Shown in pieces: positions 1-6,365 of a DNA stretch of 8,368 nt (its first letter is position 1; each line of letters starts with the position of its first letter). The position numbers were made by a program, and so were the translations under genes. Under the pieces are notes generated by a model. The model saw only the letters and a program-made list of their open reading frames with translations. It was not told the origin of the DNA and ran no database searches. Where the stretch lies: positions 1 through 8,368 of the forward strand of contig CAZYWA010000352.1 of assembly GCA_964650975.1 (NCBI GenBank), in the 5' to 3' direction. The DNA is from CAZYWA01 sp964650975 [NCBI: uncultured bacterium] (GTDB lineage Bacteria; JADJOY01).

Positions 1-1
1 C

Positions 2-817
2 TGGGCGGAAGGCCTCCAGATGAGCGTGATCCTCGCCTCGCCGAGCGCCGCGCGGATCGACCAGATCCGCGCGCGTCTCGACGAGGCACGCACCGCCTCC
101 GGGCTGCCACTCGAGGTCGCCGTCGAGCCCACGGCCGTGCCCGTGGCGGGCGCGCTCGCGCCCATGACCGACGACCGTCCGTTCGTGAGCGGATCGCCCG
201 ACTCGTGGATCGCGCCACTCGTGGCGGGCGTGGCCGCGCTGGTGCTGCTCCCACTTGCATGGCGGCCGGTGCGAGCAGCGCGCCGTGCCTTCCCGCCGTT
301 CGTCGCCCTCGGTGCCGGATACCTGGTGCTGCAGGCGGGCTTGGTGGCGCAGGGCTGCCGTGCGTTCGCCTCTCCGGTGCTCGGGGCGCTGGCCTTGGTC
401 TCGCTCTTCACGCTGGGGAACGTGCTGGGAACGCTCGTCGCTCATCGCTGGGGAGCGGTCCGTCCACGCCTGTCGATCCTGATCTCGGGAGCGGTCGTGG
501 CGGTGTGGTGGTGGGTGCCCACGGCGTGGCTCACGACCGCCTGGAAGACGAGTGTGCTGGCGCTGGCTTTCGGAATCGCGGCTGGTTTCCCGCTGCCGCT
601 GGCGCTCAGAACCCTGCCGCTCGAGCTGCGGCGCGCGGCCTTCGGTTTCGACGCCTATGGAGCCGTGCCGGGGCTGGCGCTCTTCCAGACGGTGCTGTTC
701 GCGGAAGGCTTCGCGGCGGCGCGAATCGTCGCCGCCTCGTGCTACGTGCTCGCCGCGGTGCTCGCGGTGCTCGGCCTTCCGCTAACCCGCTCCGGGAGCG
801 CCAGGCCGTCCGCCTAA
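2..817 (+). CDS. C-terminal part of a spermidine-synthase-like multi-pass membrane protein (5' end outside window)
   Basis: The frame is open to the left edge, so the ATG at 20 is probably internal and 271 residues are visible. Numbering from that ATG, residues 1-30 resemble the end of a Rossmann-type aminopropyltransferase/methyltransferase domain. The motif TDDRPF (50-55) is typical of the junction in membrane proteins annotated as spermidine-synthase-like. About seven hydrophobic segments follow (roughly 64-81, 93-110, 117-140, 151-165, 175-196, 212-229, 233-254). The pattern around 101-142 and the FDAYGAVPG stretch at 210-218 match the usual membrane half of that family. Such proteins are rarely characterised, and polyamine synthesis should not be assumed because the catalytic part is not visible. 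The gene converges on the next one, with 120 bp between stops. The family is inferred from remembered motifs; the membrane character is seen directly. Confidence 0.6.
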   Translation, partial: WAEGLQMSVILASPSAARIDQIRARLDEARTASGLPLEVAVEPTAVPVAGALAPMTDDRPFVSGSPDSWIAPLVAGVAALVLLPLAWRPVRAARRAFPPFVALGAGYLVLQAGLVAQGCRAFASPVLGALALVSLFTLGNVLGTLVAHRWGAVRPRLSILISGAVVAVWWWVPTAWLTTAWKTSVLALAFGIAAGFPLPLALRTLPLELRRAAFGFDAYGAVPGLALFQTVLFAEGFAAARIVAASCYVLAAVLAVLGLPLTRSGSARPSA

Positions 818-835
818 GTCACCGGCCAAGCACTA

Positions 836-933
836 GAGCGATCTCGTGGGGGAGGGCGCCCGCGCCTTCGGCGCTCCTGCCGCGCCGGGCTCGAAGCGGA
901 CCGGCAGGAGCCGGTCCCTCCCGCAGATCGCTC
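836..933. terminator. Nested inverted repeat between convergent genes; possible bidirectional terminator or REP-like element
   Basis: The outer arms GAGCGATCT (836-844) and AGATCGCTC (925-933) are perfect complements. Inside them GGGAGGG (850-856) pairs with CCCTCCC (916-922), and GCTCCTGCCG (873-882) pairs with CGGCAGGAGC (902-911). A small hairpin, GCGCC-TTC-GGCGC, sits at 862-874. The element fills most of the gap between the stop at 817 and the opposing stop at 938-940, where a shared terminator is expected. There is no U tract, so a dispersed palindromic repeat is equally plausible. Confidence 0.5.
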
Positions 934-937
934 ACAT

Positions 938-2734
938 TCATGGTCGGTGATTTAGGTAGGTGGCGAGGTCGATCTCGAAGATGCCGTCGCGGCTGCCCAG
1001 GTAGAGCAGATCGCGCCGGCTGTCGAGCGCCAGCGACATCGACTTGTTGCCGACCCGGTCGACCCGCAGCACTTGCCCATCGGAGTAGCGGATCGTCCAC
1101 AGCTCGCCGGCCAGGAAGGACGTGGCGAGCAGCAGGTCCCGCTTCGGGTCGTAGACCAGCTCGCGGCAGTTTCGCGGGCCGCGAAGGGTGCGCCGGATGT
1201 CGAGCGTGCGCTCGTCGATCTCGGTCAGGCGATCGGAGAAAAATCCCGCGGTGAAGACCGAGCCATGCTCCGGCACGCGCAGCATGGCGAGACCGCCGTC
1301 GGGCAACTCCGTGGTGCGATCGACGGCGAAGCGGTTCAGATCCACGCGCACCAGCCGAAACCGCTTCGCCGAGTCCACGGCGCCGATCTCCATCACCAGG
1401 AAACCGGCGTCGACGTCGCCCACCGCGTACCAGGCGCCGCTACGGAACCGGGTGAGGCCCAAGTCGCGCAGCCAGAGCGACCGGCCCGCGTCCACGACCT
1501 CCGCCTGGGTGCGGCTTCCATTGAGATCGGCGGGCTCGACGGTGACGCGCGGCGCGGGAGCGGCTGCCTCGCCATTGCCGGCATCGTGCGCGGGACTCTC
1601 GGGTTTGAGATCCACCCGATCGAGCTCGACCACGCCAGGAAACTCGGTGAACACGGTCTCGAGCCGCTCGCGTCCCACCACCAGGCTCATCGGCACCACG
1701 CGATTCCCGCCGGTGAGATCGAAGCGCTTGCGAACCGCGAACGGCTCCTTCCCGATCTCGAGCAGGTCACCGTAGATCCAGTCGAGCGCCAGCAGGTGGT
1801 CGAGGCCGGGCTCGGTCCACAGGTTCCGCACCAGGCTGTTCTCGCTGGGGATGGTGTCGAGCGCTCCGCTCACCACGTCGAGCTTCATGACGCCCGACGT
1901 CGGCCCGTACGAGCTGTAGAGCTCGCGGCGCTCGGGATCGAGCGTGAACGCGCGCACGAACGCGAGCGGCACCGGCGCCTGGCCGGGGAGGCGGGGATGA
2001 ACCGGAATCCGGCGAACGCCGGGGACGCGCTCGAAGCCCGAGTGACCGAAAGGAATCGCGCCGACGTAGGGGACGAAGAGCATCGCCGTGGCGGTGCCGA
2101 TGGCCGAGGCTCGTGTCGCGAGGCGCGTCCGGCGCAGCGCGAAGCCCAGCGCCGCGAGCAACCAGGGCAGTGCGTAGACGAAGATGTAGACGATGCTGCG
2201 GAGCCCCGCTCCCAGCCCGAAGATTCCCCACAGCACCAACGCGGCGATCGCGAGCGCCGCGACCGCCCCGAACGGAATGCGAGTGGGACGTGCCGCGAGG
2301 TAGGTCGCGAGCAGCAGCACCAGCAGCGCCGCCGCCACGGTCCACGGGAAGAGCTGCGCCAGGAGCACCAGATTGTCGGGGATCTTGGCCCATTCCTGCG
2401 CGAGCCACAGGTAGGTCTCGGCCTTGCGCGGCGGCGTGTCGCTGAGCCAGCCGGGAAACCACACGAAGGCGGCGAGACCGGCCAGCTCGAGAACCACACC
2501 GGCGGGACGGCGCGGCGAGCCGAGCACGCCCGGAAGTCCCAGCGCGAGCGCCGCGAGACAGGCGGCATAGGTCACGAGCTGGAGGGCGCCCGAGCCGCTC
2601 GAGATCACCCCGTCCCGCATCAGCAGGTTGGCGCGCACCGAGAGGAAGCTGAGCGCCAGGAACGCGAGCGCGTCGGCCGAGAGCACCGCCACGCGAAGGC
2701 GCTGGCCGGCGGGTCGCTCGCGGGACGAGATCAC
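938..2734 (-). CDS. Seven-helix membrane protein with C-terminal beta-propeller (YVTN/NHL-like repeats)
   Basis: The chosen GTG start at 2734 gives 598 residues. The frame stays open to a more distant start at 3022, but that extension has no family-like features and would overlap the divergent gene. Predicted membrane helices lie near residues 14-34, 50-69, 78-96, 130-147, 154-174, 180-199 and 208-226. From about 255 to the end the protein consists of repeated blade-like units. Clear examples are LDPERRELYSSY (265-276), YDPKRDLLLATS (528-539) and LDSRRDLLYLGS (570-581), each followed by a D-G or L-D turn and a strand. This resembles YVTN or NHL beta-propellers, which usually bind ligands or proteins outside the membrane. 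No catalytic motif is visible. A weak GAGG lies 13 nt upstream of the GTG. Function is unknown; a surface or sensory role is inferred. Confidence 0.7.
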   Translation of the reverse strand: MISSRERPAGQRLRVAVLSADALAFLALSFLSVRANLLMRDGVISSGSGALQLVTYAACLAALALGLPGVLGSPRRPAGVVLELAGLAAFVWFPGWLSDTPPRKAETYLWLAQEWAKIPDNLVLLAQLFPWTVAAALLVLLLATYLAARPTRIPFGAVAALAIAALVLWGIFGLGAGLRSIVYIFVYALPWLLAALGFALRRTRLATRASAIGTATAMLFVPYVGAIPFGHSGFERVPGVRRIPVHPRLPGQAPVPLAFVRAFTLDPERRELYSSYGPTSGVMKLDVVSGALDTIPSENSLVRNLWTEPGLDHLLALDWIYGDLLEIGKEPFAVRKRFDLTGGNRVVPMSLVVGRERLETVFTEFPGVVELDRVDLKPESPAHDAGNGEAAAPAPRVTVEPADLNGSRTQAEVVDAGRSLWLRDLGLTRFRSGAWYAVGDVDAGFLVMEIGAVDSAKRFRLVRVDLNRFAVDRTTELPDGGLAMLRVPEHGSVFTAGFFSDRLTEIDERTLDIRRTLRGPRNCRELVYDPKRDLLLATSFLAGELWTIRYSDGQVLRVDRVGNKSMSLALDSRRDLLYLGSRDGIFEIDLATYLNHRP

Positions 2735-2778
2735 GGAAGAAACGCGGCCTCGAACGCTGCGCGAGGGGGTCGGTGTTT

Positions 2779-2798
2779 TATCGAGCCCAGGCTCGATA
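2779..2798. promoter_or_regulatory. Perfect inverted repeat in the divergent intergenic region, candidate operator
   Basis: The arms TATCGAGCC (2779-2787) and GGCTCGATA (2790-2798) are perfect complements around a 2-nt centre (CA). The site lies 44 nt from the (-) start at 2734 and 40 nt from the (+) start at 2839, so it is almost centred between two divergent genes. On the minus strand the edge reads GATAAA, a weak -10-like hexamer. Spacing and symmetry suit a dimeric regulator acting on both promoters. No cognate regulator is visible in the window. Confidence 0.45.
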
Positions 2799-2838
2799 GG
2801 CCACCCGAGCCCGCGGCCTGTCTTGCCGGAGCCCGAGC

Positions 2839-4602
2839 GTGCGAGTAGGCATGGACGCGCCTCGCTCGACGCCCCCGTCGCGCCATGGCCGTGGGTGGTG
2901 GCGCTTGAACGATTCCGAAGTCGCGTCGCGCAGCGAGCCGGCCTCTTCGAGCCCGTCAGCGCCGCCCGCGATCCAGTTCCGGATCGATTGGTTCGTGGCG
3001 CTCGCGTGCTTGCTGGCGACACTCGGCATCGGGCTCGTCTCGGACGCGCTGCTGCCGCCGCTACGGTCGCGAGACGGACGGCTGGTGCAGCAACCGTTCG
3101 ACGGCGGGCTGCTGGCGCTCGCCAACCAGCGGCTCGATCTTCCGGCCGGGCGCTCCTGGAAGCGCTTCGATGCGTGGATCGAGGTCGAGAAGGACGAGGC
3201 GCTGAGCTTCGTGGTCGACCGGCGCGGGGACGATTTCGACGTGGTGCGGCTGAGTCGCGCGGCCGAGCTTCCGAGCGGCAGCTTCGAGATGCGGGCTGGC
3301 GCCATCGTGAGCCGGAACCCGCTCGAGTTTCCCGACGTGTCCGCCCGGCGGCGGCTCATCGTCGACCACACGGCGAGCGAGATCCGCGCCTTCGTCGACG
3401 GTCTCGAGGTGGCGAAGCTCCCGGTCACCGACCCCGGCGACCTGGAGATCGTCATGTACCCGCCGTGGTGCACCCGGCTGCCGCACCGGGTGAGCCTGGG
3501 CGAAGTGCTGCTCGACGACGGAACCCAGCTTTTGCCCACGACCACCCTCGCGCGCCGCGCGGCCAATCTGCCGTTCCTGCATGCCGCGCTGGCGCTGCTC
3601 GTCGCGCTGCCGTTCGCTCGCGGCAAGAAGCCGTGGCTGGCGCGGATCTTCCCCGGTCATGCGCGATGGCGTCCCACCCATCTCACGGTGATGCTGGCGT
3701 GGCTCACGGCCATCGAGATCGCCGGCGCGCTTTTCTTCGGCCACTGGGGCTATTTCGCGCCCATCGGGCCGACCCGCCAGACCAGCTTGCGGGTCATGGC
3801 GGTGGCTCTGGTGATCCTGTCGATGCTGCTGTTTCGGATTCGCGACGCGCTGGTGTCGCGGTTTCCTCGGGTCCGCGAGGCGTTCCTGATGAAGGCGCCG
3901 TGGATCCCGCTGACCCATCTCCTGGGGCTCATCGCGCTGCTCGGAGTGATCGGCGGCGTGCTCGGGCGCAACATGCACGACGCCGATTTGCCTCAGGAGG
4001 CCGCGAGCCCGGAGGCCCGCTTCCGGGTCGCGTGCTACGGCGGATCGAGCACCCGCGGACACCCGTTCGACGTCGACTGGCCATTCACCTTCCCGCGCCA
4101 GCTCGAGGGTGACCTGCGGCGCACGGCCGATCCCGCGGCCACCGTGTGGAACATGGGCATCTCGTCGGCCCGCATCACCGACATCAACGCGCGGTTGCTG
4201 GCGGACCTCGCGAAGCTCGCGCCCGCGCAGGTGGTGCTCTACTCGGTGGGCAACGACGTGCCGATGGATCCCAAGGACTTCCGTCACGAGGTCGAGTGGT
4301 TCCTCGATCGGGTGACGCCCGTCGCGCCGGTGCTCTTGGTCGAGGAGCAGGACTTCGACATCGTCTACGACTGGTACAGCGCCGCGCAGATCCCGCCTCA
4401 CTACGGGGTGCTACGCGACATCGCGTGCGAGCGCGGCATTTCCTTCCTGGATCCGACCGAGGAGATGAAAGCGCACCGCGACGAGTTCCTGTCCCTCGAC
4501 CAGGACGGGCACCTCACCAAGTACGGCTACGCGATCATCGCCCGCCGCATGGCCGAGCGCCTGGTCACTCCCACGCCGCTGTGCCCGAAGCCGTCATCCT
4601 GA
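2839..4602 (+). CDS. Membrane-embedded SGNH hydrolase with N-terminal beta-rich domain
   Basis: This 587-residue protein starts at GTG 2839, supported by GGAG at 2828-2831 with 7-nt spacing; ATG 2851 is an alternative. A first membrane helix spans about 50-70. Residues 75-235 are beta-rich and could be a jelly-roll/LamG-like fold. Four further hydrophobic segments lie near 244-260, 282-300, 316-333 and 357-376. The C-terminal part (395-575) is an SGNH hydrolase. Block I is YGGSSTRG with probable nucleophile Ser403, block II is NMGIS (Gly440), and block III is GND (471-473). Block V is DQDGHLT, with His558 and Asp554/Asp556; the acid-histidine spacing differs slightly from classic DxxH. SGNH domains of this type often add or remove acyl groups on envelope sugars, but the substrate here is unknown. 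It is divergent from the beta-propeller gene. Confidence 0.75.
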   Translation: MRVGMDAPRSTPPSRHGRGWWRLNDSEVASRSEPASSSPSAPPAIQFRIDWFVALACLLATLGIGLVSDALLPPLRSRDGRLVQQPFDGGLLALANQRLDLPAGRSWKRFDAWIEVEKDEALSFVVDRRGDDFDVVRLSRAAELPSGSFEMRAGAIVSRNPLEFPDVSARRRLIVDHTASEIRAFVDGLEVAKLPVTDPGDLEIVMYPPWCTRLPHRVSLGEVLLDDGTQLLPTTTLARRAANLPFLHAALALLVALPFARGKKPWLARIFPGHARWRPTHLTVMLAWLTAIEIAGALFFGHWGYFAPIGPTRQTSLRVMAVALVILSMLLFRIRDALVSRFPRVREAFLMKAPWIPLTHLLGLIALLGVIGGVLGRNMHDADLPQEAASPEARFRVACYGGSSTRGHPFDVDWPFTFPRQLEGDLRRTADPAATVWNMGISSARITDINARLLADLAKLAPAQVVLYSVGNDVPMDPKDFRHEVEWFLDRVTPVAPVLLVEEQDFDIVYDWYSAAQIPPHYGVLRDIACERGISFLDPTEEMKAHRDEFLSLDQDGHLTKYGYAIIARRMAERLVTPTPLCPKPSS

Positions 4603-4693
4603 GTGGACCGGCGTCTTTCCGAGCCAGCGCGCGGCTCCTGCTGTCCGACGGCGTCGCGACGCGATGCCCGCGCTTCGGCCGAGGTAGTCGTAG

Positions 4694-4716
4694 CGACGGG
4701 GGCTTGTCCCCCGTCG
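4694..4716. terminator. Strong GC hairpin downstream of the SGNH hydrolase gene
   Basis: The arms CGACGGGGG (4694-4702) and CCCCCGTCG (4708-4716) are perfect complements around a five-base loop CTTGT. The hairpin begins 91 nt after the stop at 4602. It lacks a following T tract, so it is either a non-canonical terminator for that gene or a dispersed palindromic repeat. Confidence 0.4.
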
Positions 4717-4941
4717 AATGCCTGCATCGTGAAAACCACCAGTTCGAATGCCGGATGAACCCTCGACGCAAAGGCGGGACACGTCGAGCGACCGACCCGC
4801 GATCCGCGCGTTCAGCCGAATATCCGCCCTCGTAGTGCCCCACCACGTATCCCCGGTGCCTCCGAACGCTCTACGCATCATCCGCATCGCTTTTTTGCCG
4901 CATATCACTGGCCCTATCGGCTCGCCACCTGCACCGATCCA

Positions 4942-4968
4942 CATGCAACTTGTTGCACTTTTTGCATG
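4942..4968. promoter_or_regulatory. Cluster of inverted repeats upstream of the regulator remnant, possible operator
   Basis: TGCAAC-TT-GTTGCA (4944-4957) is a perfect 14-bp inverted repeat. CATGCAA (4942-4948) is also complementary to TTGCATG (4962-4968). TTGCAC (4953-4958) resembles a -35 box, with TGAAGT 17 nt further on as a poor -10. The position, about 80 nt before the helix-turn-helix coding sequence, would fit autoregulation. No direct evidence of binding can be read from the sequence. Confidence 0.25.
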
Positions 4969-5050
4969 CGAACTGTGAAGTTTTCCGCAATCATTCGCAC
5001 GAGAATCTTTCAGGCAGACTGTAGAGGACGCCCAGCCCGCATACCCCCTC

Positions 5051-5382
5051 GGGAAGTACTTACTTGGCCCGCGCAAAGCGGCTCTCATGAGCCAGTCCCG
5101 GCTCGCGAAGGCGATCGGCGTCAGCCACAGCTACGTGAGCGAGGTCGAGCCCGGCCAGCGGCCGCCCTTCGACCCGCGGCTCTGGCCCGCGATGGTGAAG
5201 ATGCTGCCCGGCACCACGATCGCCGACCTCCAGCGCGCCGCCGCCCAGACCCGCCCGCTCGAGATCGACCTCTCGAAGCGACCCCCGCGCGAGCCGACCT
5301 GGCGCTCGCCGTCGCGCTGCGCTTGCGCGACGGCAGCCTCGACGACACCGAAGCCGCGGCGCTTCTCGACCAGATCCGCGGC
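5051..5382 (+). pseudogene. Decayed XRE-family helix-turn-helix regulator (frameshifted, start missing)
   Basis: The reading frame from 5051 gives LGKYLLGPRKAAL, then from the ATG at 5087 SQSRLAKAIGVSHSYVSEVE, a typical XRE helix-turn-helix with its recognition helix around VSHSYVSE. A middle part (PGTTIADLQRAAAQ, LEIDLSKRPP) follows. The matching C-terminal helices (RADLALAVALRLRDGSLDD, ending near LLDQIRG at 5382) lie in the next frame. Adding one C to the C5 run at 5282-5286 joins the two parts smoothly, so a one-base deletion is likely. No ATG, GTG or TTG precedes the first helix in frame after the TGA at 4976-4978; the ATG at 5087 would omit helix 1. The architecture matches short stand-alone XRE regulators of about 110-120 residues. 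Composition is host-like high GC, unlike the restriction-modification genes downstream. A sequencing indel remains possible for the frameshift alone. Confidence 0.6.
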
Positions 5383-5786
5383 CCCGCCGTACCACCGGTG
5401 CGCGCCTACGGACGCGTGGTCGACGCCGGCGGCACGGCTGGACGGACGACGCCGCTCGACCGCATCCCCCGCGACCTCGACCACATCCACGCCGCCGGCT
5501 TCGCGCACGCGGGTCGACTCGGAACGGCCGAGCGGTGGTCGCGCACGTGGCCGAGGTCAGGGGTGGGCGGGGACCGGACGCCCGATTTTGCCGCGGCAAA
5601 CACCACCGGGTCTTCCGAACCATCTATCTCGACCCGCGCTGCCGAGCCATGCCGGCAACTCGCCGATCGCCCATGACTTTCAGCTATCGCCGGTTCGCGA
5701 TCCGAGATATCTTCGCCAGGTTCGCGGCGCACCCCGGGGATATTTTGTTCCGGTAACGCTGGGGTTACGCCCACTCGGGGTCTCAA
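5383..5786. other. Intergenic region spanning the left boundary of the low-GC island
   Basis: No supported gene is visible here. Open frames run through on both strands because of the GC richness, but the translations are low-complexity R/P/A/S-rich. The composition drops from clearly GC-rich (5521-5580) to mixed at about 5670-5760, which I take as the left edge of the acquired segment. Just upstream of the endonuclease start is a small inverted repeat, GTAAC (5753-5757) and GTTAC (5764-5768), which could be a regulatory site. AGATATCT (5705-5712) is a short palindrome. No clear direct repeat or attachment site was found. Confidence 0.4.
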
Positions 5787-6362
5787 TTGAGCACTGAAGC
5801 GGTGTCCCTTGATGCGAGGCTCCGAGATGTCCTCCGGGCATATCGAAACTCGTTCTCTATGAAGACCTACAGCGAGGAAAATGATGCCCCCGACCCGCTA
5901 ATGGACGTCTTCGGGATTACGCCGGATCGGAAGCGTGAAAACCGTCAGTATTGGGGTCGAGAACTGGGAATGTGCTGGCAACTCCTAGTCACCAACGTCC
6001 TGTCGCATCACTGCAAGGATTATGCCCCGGCGATCCGGGTCGGGGACGATGAGCCTTGCGACTGTTGTAATGGGCGAGACGCCATCGATACCAAGTATCG
6101 AATCGGATCAGGAGACTCCGGCACTCTGAAGAAGTTTAAGGCGAACGGGAGGCTTCTTCAGGAAAAGGGGTATCGTCCCGTGCTTCTGATCGTCCGACAG
6201 GATAATCTCGGTGCCGCCATGAGCGCATGTGAGGCGGGGGGCTGGGTCATCATCCAAGGACCGGACACGTTCGACTACATCCGCTCCGCATCAGGCTTCG
6301 ATCTTCGAGCCTGGTTGGAGTCATGCAAGGCAAGTCAGGACTTTTTCCTAAGCAAGGCATAA
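5787..6362 (+). CDS. Putative Type II restriction endonuclease (D-T-K motif, PD-(D/E)xK-like)
   Basis: The 191-residue protein starts at TTG 5787, with GGGG at 5777-5780 six bases upstream; GTG 5802 is an alternative. It is soluble, with no membrane segment. IDTKYRIGSGDSGTLKKFK (100-118) contains D101-T-K103, which fits the (D/E)xK half of a PD-(D/E)xK nuclease site. D92 or D87/D88 could be the second metal-binding acid and E59 a helix glutamate. The following strand (PVLLIVRQDN, 131-140) and GGWVIIQG (151-158) suit the core beta-sheet. A C91-x-C93-C94 cluster plus H74/H75/C76 could bind a metal or be incidental. It lies 3 nt upstream of a DNA methyltransferase gene, the main reason for calling it a restriction enzyme. 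It may belong to the ApaLI-like family, but that is a memory-based guess. The recognition site is unknown. G+C is far below the flanks. Confidence 0.65.
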   Translation: MSTEAVSLDARLRDVLRAYRNSFSMKTYSEENDAPDPLMDVFGITPDRKRENRQYWGRELGMCWQLLVTNVLSHHCKDYAPAIRVGDDEPCDCCNGRDAIDTKYRIGSGDSGTLKKFKANGRLLQEKGYRPVLLIVRQDNLGAAMSACEAGGWVIIQGPDTFDYIRSASGFDLRAWLESCKASQDFFLSKA

Positions 6363-6365
6363 GCA

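Larger units (their letters stand above)
4603..5050. other. Intergenic region without a supported gene
   Basis: This stretch lies between the SGNH hydrolase stop and the regulator remnant. Short open frames occur on both strands (for example 4748-4978 + and 4594-5088 -), but their translations show no recognisable domain or start signal. What is visible is a strong GC hairpin at 4694-4716 and a cluster of short inverted repeats at 4942-4968. Base composition becomes more mixed from about 4730 than in the genes to the left. Confidence 0.5.

Noticed and set aside
205-1254. Long plus-strand open frame overlapping the spermidine-synthase-like gene
   Set aside because: Its translation is R/G/A/P-rich and low complexity, typical of an alternative frame in GC-rich coding DNA, and it crosses two better supported genes.
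1073-2848. Plus-strand open frame of 591 codons antisense to the beta-propeller gene
   Set aside because: Rich in R, E, H and Q with no domain; the opposite strand gives clear membrane helices and propeller repeats.
2735-3022. N-terminal extension of the beta-propeller gene to a start at 3022
   Set aside because: The added 96 residues are low complexity, overlap the well-supported divergent gene and would put the centred palindrome inside coding sequence.
3061-4401. Minus-strand open frame antisense to the SGNH hydrolase gene
   Set aside because: Composition is typical of an antisense shadow, and the plus strand carries recognisable SGNH motifs.
4594-5088. Minus-strand open frame of 164 codons in the middle intergenic region
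   Set aside because: No recognisable domain or ribosome-binding site; it includes both the hairpin and the repeat cluster, which fits non-coding DNA better.
5051-5382. XRE protein as the controller (C) protein of the restriction-modification system
   Set aside because: It is broken, has host-like GC composition, and lies about 400 bp from the endonuclease start; C proteins are normally intact and directly upstream of the endonuclease.
5383-5786. Attachment site or direct repeats flanking the island
   Set aside because: No matching direct repeat was found by eye between about 5640-5786 and 7308-7392, and there is no tRNA or integrase gene.
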